NCBI GenBank assembly: GCA_964475215.1
Contig: CAYYVT010000155.1
Location: forward strand, 1 to 23,439
Length of the DNA: 23,439 bases
DNA from: DATKKG01 sp964475215
Lineage (GTDB): Archaea; Thermoproteota; Nitrososphaeria; Conexivisphaerales; DTJL01
Direction: 5' to 3'
Shown here one piece after another: positions 1-8,067 of the stretch. The notes beneath the pieces were generated by a model. That model made no database searches. It was not told the DNA's origin and saw only the letters and a list, made by a program, of their open reading frames with translations. Each line of letters begins with the position of its first letter. Position 1 is the first letter of the stretch. The translations under genes were made by a program, and so were the position numbers.

Positions 1-710
1 AGGGAAGATAAGGTCCTCCCCCCGCCATGTATGTCGACCGGCTCGCCAAGGTACCTGTGAACCATGGTCGAGCATTCGATGTGCCAGCCCGGGCGCCCCA
101 AACCCCAAGGGCTCTCCCATGCCGGATCGCCATCGGAGAACTTCCACAGTGCAAAGTCCGCAGGGTTCCTCTTGGCAGGATCCGGCTCGATCCTCGCCCC
201 AGCCTGAAGTTGCTCAGGGTCCACCTTCGAGAGCTTGCCGTAGTTCGAGCATTTTGAAACGTCGAAGTACACCCCCGTCTGGGCCCTGTACGCCGCACCC
301 TTTTCTACCAACGCCGCCACAAATGCCTTTATCTCGTCAATGTTGTCGGTGGCCTTCGGGTAGAGGTCCGCCCTGAGGACGTTGAGGAGGGCGAAGTCCT
401 CGAAGTAGCCCCTGATGTTCTCTTCCGCGAGGGCGGATGGAGACACCCCTTCGGTCTTCGCCCTGTTGATGATCTTGTCGTCGACGTCCGTGAAGTTCTG
501 CGCGAAGGTGACCTCGAAGCCCTTCGCTACAAGCACGCGCCTGAGGACGTCGAAGAAGATGAAGCTCTTTGCATGGCCGATGTGCGCGTAGGAGTAAACC
601 GTCAGGCCGCAGACGTAAACCCTCACCCTCTTCTCTGTCGACGAGTCCAGCCTGATGGTGCTCCCCGTGAGGGTGTCCCTAAGGTCGATCGAATGAGAAA
701 GAGAGGGCAC
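1..710 (-). CDS. cysS: Cysteinyl-tRNA synthetase, 5' part (truncated by window edge, apparent frameshift)
   Basis: Class I aminoacyl-tRNA synthetase that charges tRNA-Cys in the cytoplasm. The N-terminal catalytic fold is visible: VCGLTVYSYAHIGHA carries the first zinc-ligand Cys and the HIGH signature, followed by FTDVDDKIINRA and GWHIECSTM with the second zinc-ligand Cys. The family's usual CGPTVY is CGLTVY here. The gene continues past position 1. I prefer GTG at 710 (MPSLSHSIDLRD) because a TATA-like element (734-742) is centred 28 bases upstream; an in-frame ATG at 743 lies inside that element and gives an 11-residue extension. The frame breaks at a C-run (18-23): after HGGG it reads RTLSSL, whereas one more base would give EDLIFP, the family sequence. 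It follows the M32 peptidase on the same strand. Identity is near certain; whether the frameshift is real is not known. Confidence 0.93.
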   Translation of the reverse strand, partial: MPSLSHSIDLRDTLTGSTIRLDSSTEKRVRVYVCGLTVYSYAHIGHAKSFIFFDVLRRVLVAKGFEVTFAQNFTDVDDKIINRAKTEGVSPSALAEENIRGYFEDFALLNVLRADLYPKATDNIDEIKAFVAALVEKGAAYRAQTGVYFDVSKCSNYGKLSKVDPEQLQAGARIEPDPAKRNPADFALWKFSDGDPAWESPWGLGRPGWHIECSTMVHRYLGEPVDIHGGGRTLSS

Positions 711-733
711 GTCAGTGACTTCGATGGCGGCGG

Positions 734-742
734 GATTAAACA
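734..742 (-). promoter_or_regulatory. TATA-like element for cysS
   Basis: On the minus strand this reads TGTTTAATC. Its centre is 28 bases before the GTG at 710, the usual archaeal TATA-to-start distance for a leaderless transcript. It lies just after the stop codon of the M32 peptidase, so cysS may have its own promoter. Confidence 0.45.
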
Positions 743-759
743 TTTGCCCAGACGTATGG

Positions 760-2316
760 TCAGTATCCGTAAAGCTCGGAGTATTTCTCGTTCAGGTAGT
801 CAATGTAGTGCGCAACATTGATGCCCTCGCCAGTGACCTTCTTCAGGAGGTCGACCGGATCATAGAGGTTGCCATACGCGTAAAGGTTCGTGGTGAGCCA
901 GTCCCTCACTGGGGCGAAATCTCCCTTGGCGATGCGCGAACGCCAGCCGGGGAGCTTCTGTTCTAATGTGTGTCTGATCTGGCCGGAGTAGATGTTGCCC
1001 AAGGCATAGGATGGGAAGTAGCCGAACATGCCGCTGGCCCAGTGGGTGTCCTGCATTACCCCCTCCGAATCGTTTTCGACCTTGACCCCCATGTACTCTC
1101 TGTACTTCTCGTTCCACACTGACGGAAGTTCGGATACAGCGATCTTGTCGGCGAACAGGTCGCGTTCGATTTCGAACCTGATTATGATGTGAAAGCCATA
1201 GGTGACCTCATCAGCCTCGGTCCGTACTTTCGACGGATGAACGGCGTTGATGGCCAGCACGAAGTCCTCCAGGTTCGCACCGGAAAAGGCCCCCTTCGTC
1301 AGCTCCTTGAACTTCGGAAGATAGAAGGACCAGAACTCCTTGGAGCGTCCGACCATGTTCTCGCAGAATCTCGACTGAGACTCATGAAACCCGAAGGAGC
1401 ATGCGGTTCCCACCGGCTGGTACATCCAGTCCCTTCGGAGATTCTGCTCATATGTCGCGTGGCCGGATTCGTGCATCACAGAGAAGACAGATGAGGTGGG
1501 GAGGCTCTCATGGTAATGCGTCGTAATCCTGACGTCGTCATAGAATCCCGTCGTGAATGGATGCTCGGTTTCATCGATCCTTCCCCCTGCCTGTTTCGAA
1601 ACTACATCATAGAGAAGGAACTCGGAAAGTGAGACCGCGATCTCCCGCTGCACTTCGATTGGCACGCGCCTCGAGAGAAGGTCAAGATTCGGCTGGCGAG
1701 AGGAGGAGACGCACCTTTCCAAGACCTGAGATATGCCTCTCCTGAGGTCGTCAAATATCGGCGAAATGGCGTCGGCCGACATCTTGGGCTCGAATCGATC
1801 GATGAGGGCGTCGTAGGAGGTCTTGGTGCCCTTCACGTCCTTCAGGATGGCTGCCGCCTCCTTCATCAGCATCACCTGCTTCTCGAGCTCGGGCTTGAAC
1901 GAACTGAAGTCCTTTGCCGCCTTCGCCTTCTTCCAGACGTCCACGGTCACGGCCCTTTGACGCGCCAGCTCCATGACGAGCCTTTCCGGAAGTTTCGTTT
2001 CTTCATCGTAATTCTTGCGTATCAGGTGGACGTTTCGTCTCTCGACCTCAGCAAGCTTTCCGTAGCCAGGATCCTTCTCCATGGCCAAGAGCAGCTCTCC
2101 CACTCTCGGGTCAACGGTCATCCTATGAGATATCTGGCTGATTAGCGATAGCTCCTCGCTCCTGAGTCCTATCCCTCTAGGTGGCATCTTCGTCTCCAAG
2201 TCCCAATGCACTAGGGACTCGACTCCCCCCATGACGATCAAGTCCTTCGTGCGCGACATCAGCTCGTCATACATGCCTCGAAGGCTCGTTTTCTCGGCCA
2301 ATTTGACACTCCCCAA
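760..2316 (-). CDS. M32 family carboxypeptidase (Taq/Pfu type)
   Basis: Zinc-dependent metallocarboxypeptidase that trims residues from peptide C-termini in the cytoplasm. At 518 residues the length is normal for M32. Visible motifs in order: the N-terminal helix block VHWDLETKMPPRG; HPFTTG with a following Asp-rich stretch; the catalytic HExxH as MHESGHATYE; and the downstream HPSKVRTEADEVTY segment that supplies the third zinc ligand. The start is uncertain: TTG at 2316, TTG at 2301 and ATG at 2274 are all in frame. A TATA-like element at 2333-2342 is about 36 bases before the TTG at 2301, so that codon is a good alternative. The stop is 17-50 bases before cysS, depending on the cysS start used. 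A gap of 81 bases separates it from the upstream GT2 gene. No functional link to its neighbours is evident. Confidence 0.95.
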   Translation of the reverse strand: MGSVKLAEKTSLRGMYDELMSRTKDLIVMGGVESLVHWDLETKMPPRGIGLRSEELSLISQISHRMTVDPRVGELLLAMEKDPGYGKLAEVERRNVHLIRKNYDEETKLPERLVMELARQRAVTVDVWKKAKAAKDFSSFKPELEKQVMLMKEAAAILKDVKGTKTSYDALIDRFEPKMSADAISPIFDDLRRGISQVLERCVSSSRQPNLDLLSRRVPIEVQREIAVSLSEFLLYDVVSKQAGGRIDETEHPFTTGFYDDVRITTHYHESLPTSSVFSVMHESGHATYEQNLRRDWMYQPVGTACSFGFHESQSRFCENMVGRSKEFWSFYLPKFKELTKGAFSGANLEDFVLAINAVHPSKVRTEADEVTYGFHIIIRFEIERDLFADKIAVSELPSVWNEKYREYMGVKVENDSEGVMQDTHWASGMFGYFPSYALGNIYSGQIRHTLEQKLPGWRSRIAKGDFAPVRDWLTTNLYAYGNLYDPVDLLKKVTGEGINVAHYIDYLNEKYSELYGY

Positions 2317-2332
2317 AACTGCCCCGCCGGGC

Positions 2333-2342
2333 GATAATAAAC
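2333..2342 (-). promoter_or_regulatory. TATA-like element for the M32 peptidase
   Basis: The minus strand reads GTTTATTATC, an AT-rich island in GC-rich flanks. It lies 21 bases (centre) before the TTG at 2316 and 36 before the TTG at 2301. Confidence 0.45.
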
Positions 2343-2397
2343 GTATGACTACTTCGACCGGGCATCCGCATTCAGGGAGGTCCGTCCCAACAGGGGG

Positions 2398-3657
2398 CTA
2401 GGGCAACCCTGGAACATCGACGTAGCCCGTTCGAGGCGTCTTGGTCCAGACCCCTCTCCTCCTCAGGAGGATCTGAAAGATGGCTAGCACCGAGGCCAGC
2501 GAGAGCATCGTCGTGTAGAGGTAGATAAGCGGGGACAGCTTCACCATCTCCAGAGCGTCCTGCCCGGACACTACCGCAAGTCCGAGGCCAAGGAGGAAGA
2601 CTGAAGCAAGGTTGGCCCCGAAAAAGCCGACCACGAACAGCAGGAGGGTGATGCTGCTCGCCGTCTGTGGGATGCTTGCGATGGACAGGGCCCATGAGAG
2701 GATCGATGCCAAAGCGAAGAAAGGCGTAGAGAAGTTGAGCATCGAGTCGAGCGCCTTCTTAAATTCGGTGTGCCTGAAGACGTCCGTATTCATTAGGCTC
2801 GCGTCAATGTATCCCCTATACCACCTGAGCCGCTGCGCCAGAAGGGCGGAGGCCTTGCTCGGAGCCTCCTGCCACACAAACGAGCTCATGTGATAACCTG
2901 GATATCCCGCCTTCAGGAGGCGTAGTCCGACCTCAGCGTCCTCAGCCAGGTGGGGAGTGAAATAGAACCCTGCGTCCTGAAGCGCCCTTCGACTGATGAC
3001 GCTGCAGCAGCCCGAAACCGGAACCGAAAGGCCGAGGATGTTCCTACCAACGTTCATGACATGCCAGAGGAGCTCCTCGAAGACAGAGAGCCTAGTGTAC
3101 AGGTTCTGATTCGCGTTGAGGATCTTGAAGTATCCGACTAGGACTTGACGACCCTTCCGGTACTGGGCTACGGCCTTCAGGAGCAGATCAGGCTGAGGAA
3201 CGCAGTCCGCATCCATTATGAAGATGAGCTCCCCTCCCGAGATGGCCAGCCCCTGGTTCAGGGCGCCCGCCTTGCCCTCCGAATTGTCGACGTGAAGCAA
3301 CCTGAAGCGTGGATCATCCGCCGACCGGAGTCGGACACCTTCGAGGGTCCCATCGGATGAACCGTCCTCCACTACGATAAATTCAATCCTCGAGCTGTCG
3401 TAGAGGAGAGCCTTCAACCCATCCACCAGGCGGGCCGCCACCCTGGCCTCATCTTTCACGGCGACGATGACGCTCACCCTCGGCAGCGAAGAGGATATGC
3501 GAACGGGGTCGTCATCATTGGAGTGCCTTCTCCAAATCGAGTTTCCGCCGACCAGGAAGAGCGTCCCGAGGTACGCTGAGTAGATTGCGAAGACCGCCCC
3601 CAGCGCCAGGACTACATATTCGAAGAAGGTCGGCAACCCGGCTCGCAAATTCTTCAA
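2398..3657 (-). CDS. Membrane glycosyltransferase, family 2 (processive, BcsA/NodC-like)
   Basis: Inverting sugar transferase that uses a nucleotide-sugar donor at the inner face of the membrane. It is 419 residues. One N-terminal membrane segment (about 11-37) precedes a GT-A domain (about 58-285) with VVEDGSSDGT (Asp98), the DxD motif in IMDADC (149-151), the ED pair of LAEDAEVGLRLL (239-240, catalytic base region) and QRLRWYRG (275-282), the Q-xx-RW signature of processive GT2 enzymes. Three or four membrane helices follow (about 300-405). The start is TTG at 3657, or TTG at 3648; a TATA-rich stretch lies at 3667-3680. It sits 86 bases after a GT4 gene on the same strand, so the two probably act in one surface glycan or glycolipid pathway. 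The substrate cannot be told from sequence. Confidence 0.9.
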   Translation of the reverse strand: MKNLRAGLPTFFEYVVLALGAVFAIYSAYLGTLFLVGGNSIWRRHSNDDDPVRISSSLPRVSVIVAVKDEARVAARLVDGLKALLYDSSRIEFIVVEDGSSDGTLEGVRLRSADDPRFRLLHVDNSEGKAGALNQGLAISGGELIFIMDADCVPQPDLLLKAVAQYRKGRQVLVGYFKILNANQNLYTRLSVFEELLWHVMNVGRNILGLSVPVSGCCSVISRRALQDAGFYFTPHLAEDAEVGLRLLKAGYPGYHMSSFVWQEAPSKASALLAQRLRWYRGYIDASLMNTDVFRHTEFKKALDSMLNFSTPFFALASILSWALSIASIPQTASSITLLLFVVGFFGANLASVFLLGLGLAVVSGQDALEMVKLSPLIYLYTTMLSLASVLAIFQILLRRRGVWTKTPRTGYVDVPGLP

Positions 3658-3666
3658 TACCTGTCC

Positions 3667-3680
3667 ATATATATGTTAAA
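3667..3680 (-). promoter_or_regulatory. TATA-rich promoter element before the GT2 gene
   Basis: The minus strand reads TTTAACATATATAT, the most AT-rich patch in this part of the window. It lies 14-30 bases before the two candidate TTG starts (3657 and 3648). Confidence 0.5.
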
Positions 3681-3743
3681 CGCTGGCGGGAAGGCACCAG
3701 CTTCGCCTAGACCAACGTGGCAGGACAAGGTCAAGGGCCCATA

Positions 3744-4964
3744 TCATGGTCCGTTCGAGGATTGCGAGACCGCGTCGTACATCTCCTTGGGGAAGCCCTC
3801 CAAGGAGAAACGCTTCAGGGCATAGATCCTGGCCGATTCTCCCATCGCGGCTCGCCTGCTACGATCGTTGTATAGCAGCTCCAGGGTGTCCGCTAGCGAC
3901 CTCGAATCTCCTGGGGGGAGGACGAAGCCCACAACTCCATCCAGGATCTCCTCTTTCATTCCGCCTGAGTCCGTCCCAACCACGGGGGTCCCACACATCA
4001 TCGCCTCTATTACGCTGAACGGGAATGCGTCCTGAAGCGAGGGGAGCACGTAGACGTCGGCCGCCGAGTAGAGGTCGACCAACTCTTCCAGCGCTACGAA
4101 TCGCCTAAAATCGACATTAGGCGCTATGCCCAGCCCCTCCGCGCTTCTTAGCAGGCCTTCGAAGTACTCTGACGTGGTCAGCGAAAGGCCGAACTCACCG
4201 ACAGGCCCGACGATGGTAACGTGAAATCCCTTCAGCAGTATCCTGGACTTCAGATCTGCCACCGCCCTAAGGAGTATATGGACTCCCTTCTGGGGCACTA
4301 TCCTGCCAACGTAGAGGATCTCGAAGCCTCCAACTGCCTTCGGCTTCGTCGGGCGGAATACGGCTTGGTCGACGCGGCCATGCCACACGACTCGAATCCC
4401 GGTCCGTTTCACCCCGCAGCTGACGAGGTAGGCTGCATGAACTGGGCTCTGGGCTATGACCTCCACGCGGTTGAGAACTCTTCGAGCGAGGCAGCCGTAG
4501 CTAAGATATGTCAGGAAGTCGGCGCTTCCGTCAGCGACGAACTTCCAGTCGCCCGCCAGCTCGGTATGCACCAGCTTCCTCCTTGTCGTCGGAGACATCG
4601 AAGCGATGACCGTGAACCACATGCTGTCTGAGTGAACCCTGTCGCAGGCTGAGATCAAGCCCCTGAGCCTGAAGGCGAGCAACGTCCCGCGGACAAAATC
4701 ATCAAGGTCCGCCATGATCTGCGGGGCGCGAGTGCGAAAAAGCCTGCGTGCGACGTTCCGAAAGAGGGAGGAGTCTGAGAGCTTTGGAGCAGCGAATGAG
4801 AGCTCCTGATACCTTTGGCCGGCGCCCTTTAGGGAGCTGACCCTGCCCGGCTTGACCACGATCACATTGGCCCAATCTGAAATCCCGCGCCAGCAGTAGT
4901 CATAGGCGCCCGCTGCCCCTGTAGCCTGATTATCGCCGAAGATGGTAACGTGAAGGATTCTCAA
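3744..4964 (-). CDS. Glycosyltransferase family 4 (GT-B fold)
   Basis: Retaining sugar transferase with a two-domain GT-B fold, 406 residues. The N-terminal Rossmann domain begins MRILHVTIFGDNQATGAAGA. The C-terminal domain starts with FEILYVGRIVPQKGVHILL (donor-phosphate-binding Arg and Lys) and contains the family's E-x7-E region as DAFPFSVIEAMMCGTPVV, where the first Glu is Asp. GMKEEILDG and GFVLPPGD follow. The start is TTG at 4964, set by a strong Shine-Dalgarno match (GGAGGGTGATC) about five bases upstream, so this transcript has a leader, unlike many neighbours. It lies upstream of the membrane GT2 on the same strand. Acceptor and donor are unknown. Confidence 0.9.
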   Translation of the reverse strand: MRILHVTIFGDNQATGAAGAYDYCWRGISDWANVIVVKPGRVSSLKGAGQRYQELSFAAPKLSDSSLFRNVARRLFRTRAPQIMADLDDFVRGTLLAFRLRGLISACDRVHSDSMWFTVIASMSPTTRRKLVHTELAGDWKFVADGSADFLTYLSYGCLARRVLNRVEVIAQSPVHAAYLVSCGVKRTGIRVVWHGRVDQAVFRPTKPKAVGGFEILYVGRIVPQKGVHILLRAVADLKSRILLKGFHVTIVGPVGEFGLSLTTSEYFEGLLRSAEGLGIAPNVDFRRFVALEELVDLYSAADVYVLPSLQDAFPFSVIEAMMCGTPVVGTDSGGMKEEILDGVVGFVLPPGDSRSLADTLELLYNDRSRRAAMGESARIYALKRFSLEGFPKEMYDAVSQSSNGP

Positions 4965-4967
4965 GCG

Positions 4968-4979
4968 CGATCACCCTCC
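4968..4979 (-). promoter_or_regulatory. Strong Shine-Dalgarno site for the GT4 gene
   Basis: The minus strand reads GGAGGGTGATCG just before the TTG at 4964. It closely matches the complement of the archaeal 16S rRNA 3' end and decides the TTG start. Confidence 0.6.
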
Positions 4980-5157
4980 GAATCATCGAAAGAGTCCAGG
5001 TCGCTGCTCCCGGGGCTCGGGGCTTGATATGAGCAGAGGGGGTGCGACGAATACAACCTTGTAAAGAACGTCGCAACGTCTGGCAGAAAAGACTTGCGGG
5101 AGCAGTCACCTGAAGCTGTTCCCATCGCCACTTACGCATTGTCCCAACCTAGGGAAC

Positions 5158-5165
5158 GCTTAAGC
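5158..5165 (+). promoter_or_regulatory. TATA-like element for the ATP-cone nuclease gene
   Basis: GCTTAAGC is centred 28 bases before the TTG at 5190 and 31 before the GTG at 5193. It lies inside the longer open frame that begins at 5094, which argues against that earlier start. Confidence 0.45.
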
Positions 5166-5189
5166 CCACACGCATCCAACAACAGTTCG

Positions 5190-6020
5190 TTGGTGGAAAT
5201 ACTCAAGGCCTCAGGCGGCACCGAAGAGTTCGACAGGCGGAAGTTCCTGCGTTCGATAATGCGTGGAGGGTCGACGAGGGAGGTGGCCGTGAAGGTGCTT
5301 GGCTACGTCGAACCCAGACTCCATGAGGGAGTCACCACCAGGGAGATCTACCAGCTTGCTTCCTCGCAGCTCGCCCGGCTGGACCTCAAGGGATCCCTCC
5401 GGTACGACTTGAAGAACGCGATGATGCGCCTGGGCCCTTCTGGGTTCACCTTTGAAGACTTCATCGGCGCCGTGCTGGCCGGAATGGGATACGAGGTATC
5501 GATCAGGAACGTGGCTCATGGGAGATGCGTGCGCCATGAAATTGACCTGATCGCGGTGGCCGAAGGGAGGGCGACCATGGTCGAATGCAAGTACCACAAC
5601 TACAAGGGGGTGTTCACTGGGCTGAAGGAGGCCATGTATACCTACGCGCGCCTTCTAGACATCAAGGAGGGATACGCCGCTGATCATATGGGGGCGAAGA
5701 TTGAAAGGGCGATGCTCGTTACGAACACGAGGTTTTCGGAGGATGCGATCGCCTTTTCAAGTTGCCGCGGGATAGAGCTCCTTGGTTGGCACTATCCTGA
5801 GAGGAACAGCCTTGAAAGGATCATCGACAGCCACAGGCTCTACCCCATAACCATCCTCCACGGCCTGGAGGACGAAGAAGCGTCTGCGCTGGCAGCCTGC
5901 GGGGTCCTGATGTTGCGAGATCTGGTACGCTTCGACCCCCGTGATATATCCAGGAAGACGGGCATCTCCAGCCATCATATCGAAAGGCTCGCTTCGCAGG
6001 CCAAGGATCTTGTTGGCTAA
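5190..6020 (+). CDS. ATP-cone / PD-(D/E)XK nuclease / helix-hairpin-helix protein
   Basis: Predicted DNA-acting protein of 276 residues with three parts. Residues about 2-85 look like an ATP-cone, the (d)ATP-sensing module of ribonucleotide reductases and NrdR (EILKASGGTEEFDRRKFLRS). Residues about 86-200 are a restriction-endonuclease (Mrr-like) fold: FEDFIGAVLAGMGYEV, then HEIDLI (Asp119) and VECKYHN (Glu132, Lys134), the complete D...ExK metal site. Residues about 223-276 resemble helix-hairpin-helix DNA-binding motifs (GVLMLRDLVRFD, ISRKTGISSHHIERLA). The frame is open back to a TTG at 5094, but a TATA-like element at 5158-5165 and the domain edge favour TTG 5190 or GTG 5193. No methyltransferase is nearby, so it is not an ordinary restriction system. 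The biological role is unknown; the domain assignment is fairly secure. Confidence 0.8.
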   Translation: MVEILKASGGTEEFDRRKFLRSIMRGGSTREVAVKVLGYVEPRLHEGVTTREIYQLASSQLARLDLKGSLRYDLKNAMMRLGPSGFTFEDFIGAVLAGMGYEVSIRNVAHGRCVRHEIDLIAVAEGRATMVECKYHNYKGVFTGLKEAMYTYARLLDIKEGYAADHMGAKIERAMLVTNTRFSEDAIAFSSCRGIELLGWHYPERNSLERIIDSHRLYPITILHGLEDEEASALAACGVLMLRDLVRFDPRDISRKTGISSHHIERLASQAKDLVG

Positions 6021-6038
6021 GAAGAAGGATGCGACACG

Positions 6039-6047
6039 GATAAATCG
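6039..6047 (+). promoter_or_regulatory. TATA-like element for the radical SAM gene
   Basis: GGATAAATC is centred 31 bases before the TTG at 6074, consistent with a leaderless or four-base-leader transcript. The upstream gene ends at 6020. Confidence 0.5.
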
Positions 6048-6073
6048 ACGGCCCGCCTATTTGGGAGAATAGC

Positions 6074-7099
6074 TTGCAGTCCGATCAGCCGAGGGTGGAG
6101 GCTTCATTCTGGAGGCCCGCTGGGAATGGAAGGGTCAAGTGCGAACTCTGCCCGAGGTTCTGCTCCGTCCCCGAAGGGAAGGTGGGCTTCTGCGGAGTAA
6201 GGGGGAACTCTGGAGGCAGGATGTACGCCCTAAGCTACGGGCGCCTTACCAGCGCCGCCATGGACCCCATCGAGAAGAAGCCGCTATTCCATTATATGCC
6301 GGGAAGCCAAGTCCTCTCGATATCCACCGCGGGATGCACCTTCGCCTGCCAGTTCTGCCAGAACTTCGAGATCAGCCAGAGGAGAAAGGTGGAGGAGGGG
6401 TACACCCGGCCTGAAGACGTCGTGAGGATGGCCCTTTCAGCGGATGCGGACGGCATAACGGGCACATACAACGAGCCCACGACCCAGATCGAGTACCTCA
6501 TAGATGTAATGAAGGGTGCTCGCCGCGCTGGGCTCTTTACGACCTGGGTCTCGGACGGATACATGACCCCTGACGCCGTTGAGGCTCTGGCCCCCCATCT
6601 CGACGCCATCACCGTCGACTTCAAGGGGAACGCCAACGAGCAGTTCTATCGGAAATACATCTACGTGCCTTCGCCGGCCCCCATATTCGAAGCCATCGAG
6701 GAGCTGCATCGCAGGCATGTCCACGTCGAAGTGACTAACCTGGTCGTCCCAGTTCCGGAGGGGAGCGATCCCTCAGATGTCAGGAAGATGGCCGAGTTCA
6801 TCCTGGACCTACAGGGAGATGATGCTACATTCCACTTGCTTGCCTTTCATCCTGACTACAAGATGCTCAACGTTCCGCCGACCCCAAGGGAGACGCTCCT
6901 CAAGATGTACCACATAGCCTTGGACGTGGGCATAAAGTATGTCTACATCGGGAACATGTGGGACGACAAGTATGAGACCACCTATTGCCCGGGCTGCAGA
7001 GCCCCCTTGGTGGTTCGGCATATCTTCGGGGTGAAAAGGAACGTCCTCAACGGTGATCGCTGCCCACACTGTGGGGCGAGGGTCCCCATCGTCATTTAG
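6074..7099 (+). CDS. amrS: AmmeMemoRadiSam-type radical SAM enzyme
   Basis: Radical S-adenosylmethionine enzyme related to pyruvate-formate-lyase activase; the family partners with AMMECR1 and Memo proteins, and its reaction is not firmly established. At 341 residues the length is normal. An N-terminal Cys cluster (CELCPRFCSVPEGKVGFCGV) precedes YGRLTSAAMDPIEKKPLFHY, the [4Fe-4S] motif CTFACQFC followed by QNFEISQ, and TGTYNEPTTQIEY. A C-terminal zinc-ribbon-like segment ends the protein (YCPGCRAPL and RCPHCGAR). The start TTG at 6074 follows a TATA-like element by about 31 bases; a TTG at 6061 runs straight into a stop. No Memo or AMMECR1 gene is in the window. Its 3' end overlaps the convergent ThiR-like gene by eight bases. 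Confidence 0.93.
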   Translation: MQSDQPRVEASFWRPAGNGRVKCELCPRFCSVPEGKVGFCGVRGNSGGRMYALSYGRLTSAAMDPIEKKPLFHYMPGSQVLSISTAGCTFACQFCQNFEISQRRKVEEGYTRPEDVVRMALSADADGITGTYNEPTTQIEYLIDVMKGARRAGLFTTWVSDGYMTPDAVEALAPHLDAITVDFKGNANEQFYRKYIYVPSPAPIFEAIEELHRRHVHVEVTNLVVPVPEGSDPSDVRKMAEFILDLQGDDATFHLLAFHPDYKMLNVPPTPRETLLKMYHIALDVGIKYVYIGNMWDDKYETTYCPGCRAPLVVRHIFGVKRNVLNGDRCPHCGARVPIVI

Positions 7100-8045
7100 G
7101 AGCTTCAATCCTCTTCGAGCAGACCCCTGACAGAGTAAGAGCCTTCTCGACGACATCTCCCGGATTGTCTCCCAAGATATAGGCGGAGGGCTCCAGCCCC
7201 ATCCCCCCCGACTCGATGAGCAAGTCGGGAGGGCCACCCTGCGCCAAAAGGAGCCTTGCAACCTTTGCAGTATATTCGCTCTGCCCAACCCTGCCTACCT
7301 CGGGAACGAGCACCAGCGTCCTCCATCCAAGGTCAGCGACCGCCTTCTTGACCTTTGCATCATATCGGATGTTAAGGCCGCTTCGCACCTGGCTGAAGGC
7401 CCTGTGCACCCCCAGGATGACACGTGCCGTGTACCTCGACGCCCCGAACTCCGGAGCGGAGGCTGCCCTTGCCCTGTGCTTTACGACGGCGATTCTCCCC
7501 GCTATCCCCGCAACGTCCCCTTCGTCTCGTGCGTCGGGCATGGCCGAAACGAAGTTCGTCAGGACCCCTGGAATGAGCTGTGCAAACGAGGAGGATACTT
7601 CCAGCATATGGACGGCGGCCTCCAGCTCGCCGAGCAAGGAGGCCCTTTCGACAATGGTGCCAGTGTGGAAGAACTTCATGCAGACATCGCAGGATTCGGG
7701 AAGTCCCGCCACGGCCCGGTGGTGCGCACAAAGGGAGCCACTGCCGAGCACCTCGGCCGCCACCTGAAGGGTAGCGTTGGCCGAGCCCAAGTCTGACGAT
7801 ATACAGGAGTTTACGTATCTTTCGACCTGGGCCTCGACCAGCTCACGGGGGACGCCGAGCGCGTCTGTCCTTTCAAGGCAGAACTCTCTCTGGCGCCGGG
7901 CGTAAAGGGCGACGGACGGCTGCGTCACCCCCAGCGCCCTCGCAATCTTCGCCTGGCTTCGGCCCACTTCCTTGAGCTTGAAGTAGGCCAATGCCCGGAT
8001 CCAGGGGAGATACTCGCGTTCGACCAGATCGAGGGGGTCCTTCAC
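7092..8045 (-). CDS. ThiR-like regulator: HTH plus ThiN (thiamine-phosphate synthase family) domain
   Basis: Likely transcriptional regulator of thiamine genes, 317 residues. Residues about 8-55 form a helix-turn-helix (LKEVGRSQAKIARALGVTQPSVALYAR). A middle segment carries a possible metal site (CAHH and SCDVC). The C-terminal part (about 150-310) is a ThiN domain: FAQLIPGVLTNFVSAMPDA, EFGASRYTARVIL, VRSGLNIRYD and ESGGMGLEPSAYILG. In archaea this HTH-ThiN arrangement is known as the ThiR family, where ThiN senses thiamine phosphates; true synthase forms are fused to ThiD instead. The start GTG 8045 lies 27 bases from the centre of a TATA palindrome (8068-8077), so the transcript is probably leaderless. 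No thiamine biosynthesis gene is in the window. Residual synthase activity cannot be excluded. Confidence 0.87.
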   Translation of the reverse strand: MKDPLDLVEREYLPWIRALAYFKLKEVGRSQAKIARALGVTQPSVALYARRQREFCLERTDALGVPRELVEAQVERYVNSCISSDLGSANATLQVAAEVLGSGSLCAHHRAVAGLPESCDVCMKFFHTGTIVERASLLGELEAAVHMLEVSSSFAQLIPGVLTNFVSAMPDARDEGDVAGIAGRIAVVKHRARAASAPEFGASRYTARVILGVHRAFSQVRSGLNIRYDAKVKKAVADLGWRTLVLVPEVGRVGQSEYTAKVARLLLAQGGPPDLLIESGGMGLEPSAYILGDNPGDVVEKALTLSGVCSKRIEAPK

Positions 8046-8055
8046 ACCCTAGTCC

Positions 8056-8066
8056 GCCTATAAGGC
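8056..8066. promoter_or_regulatory. Palindrome between TATA box and start of the ThiR-like gene (candidate operator)
   Basis: GCCTATAAGGC is an inverted repeat (GCCT/AGGC around ATA) at -11 to -21 from the GTG start. It is too close to the start to be the main TATA box, but well placed for a repressor to block transcription. Confidence 0.4.
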
Positions 8067-8067
8067 G

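Noticed and set aside
741..743. ATG at 743 as the start of cysS
   Set aside because: It lies inside the TATA-like element and adds an 11-residue N-terminal extension; GTG 710 is at the expected distance. The ATG remains possible if cysS is only read from the upstream promoter.
5094..5189. TTG at 5094 as the start of the ATP-cone nuclease
   Set aside because: The extra 32 residues are low in recognisable structure and include the TATA-like element at 5158-5165.
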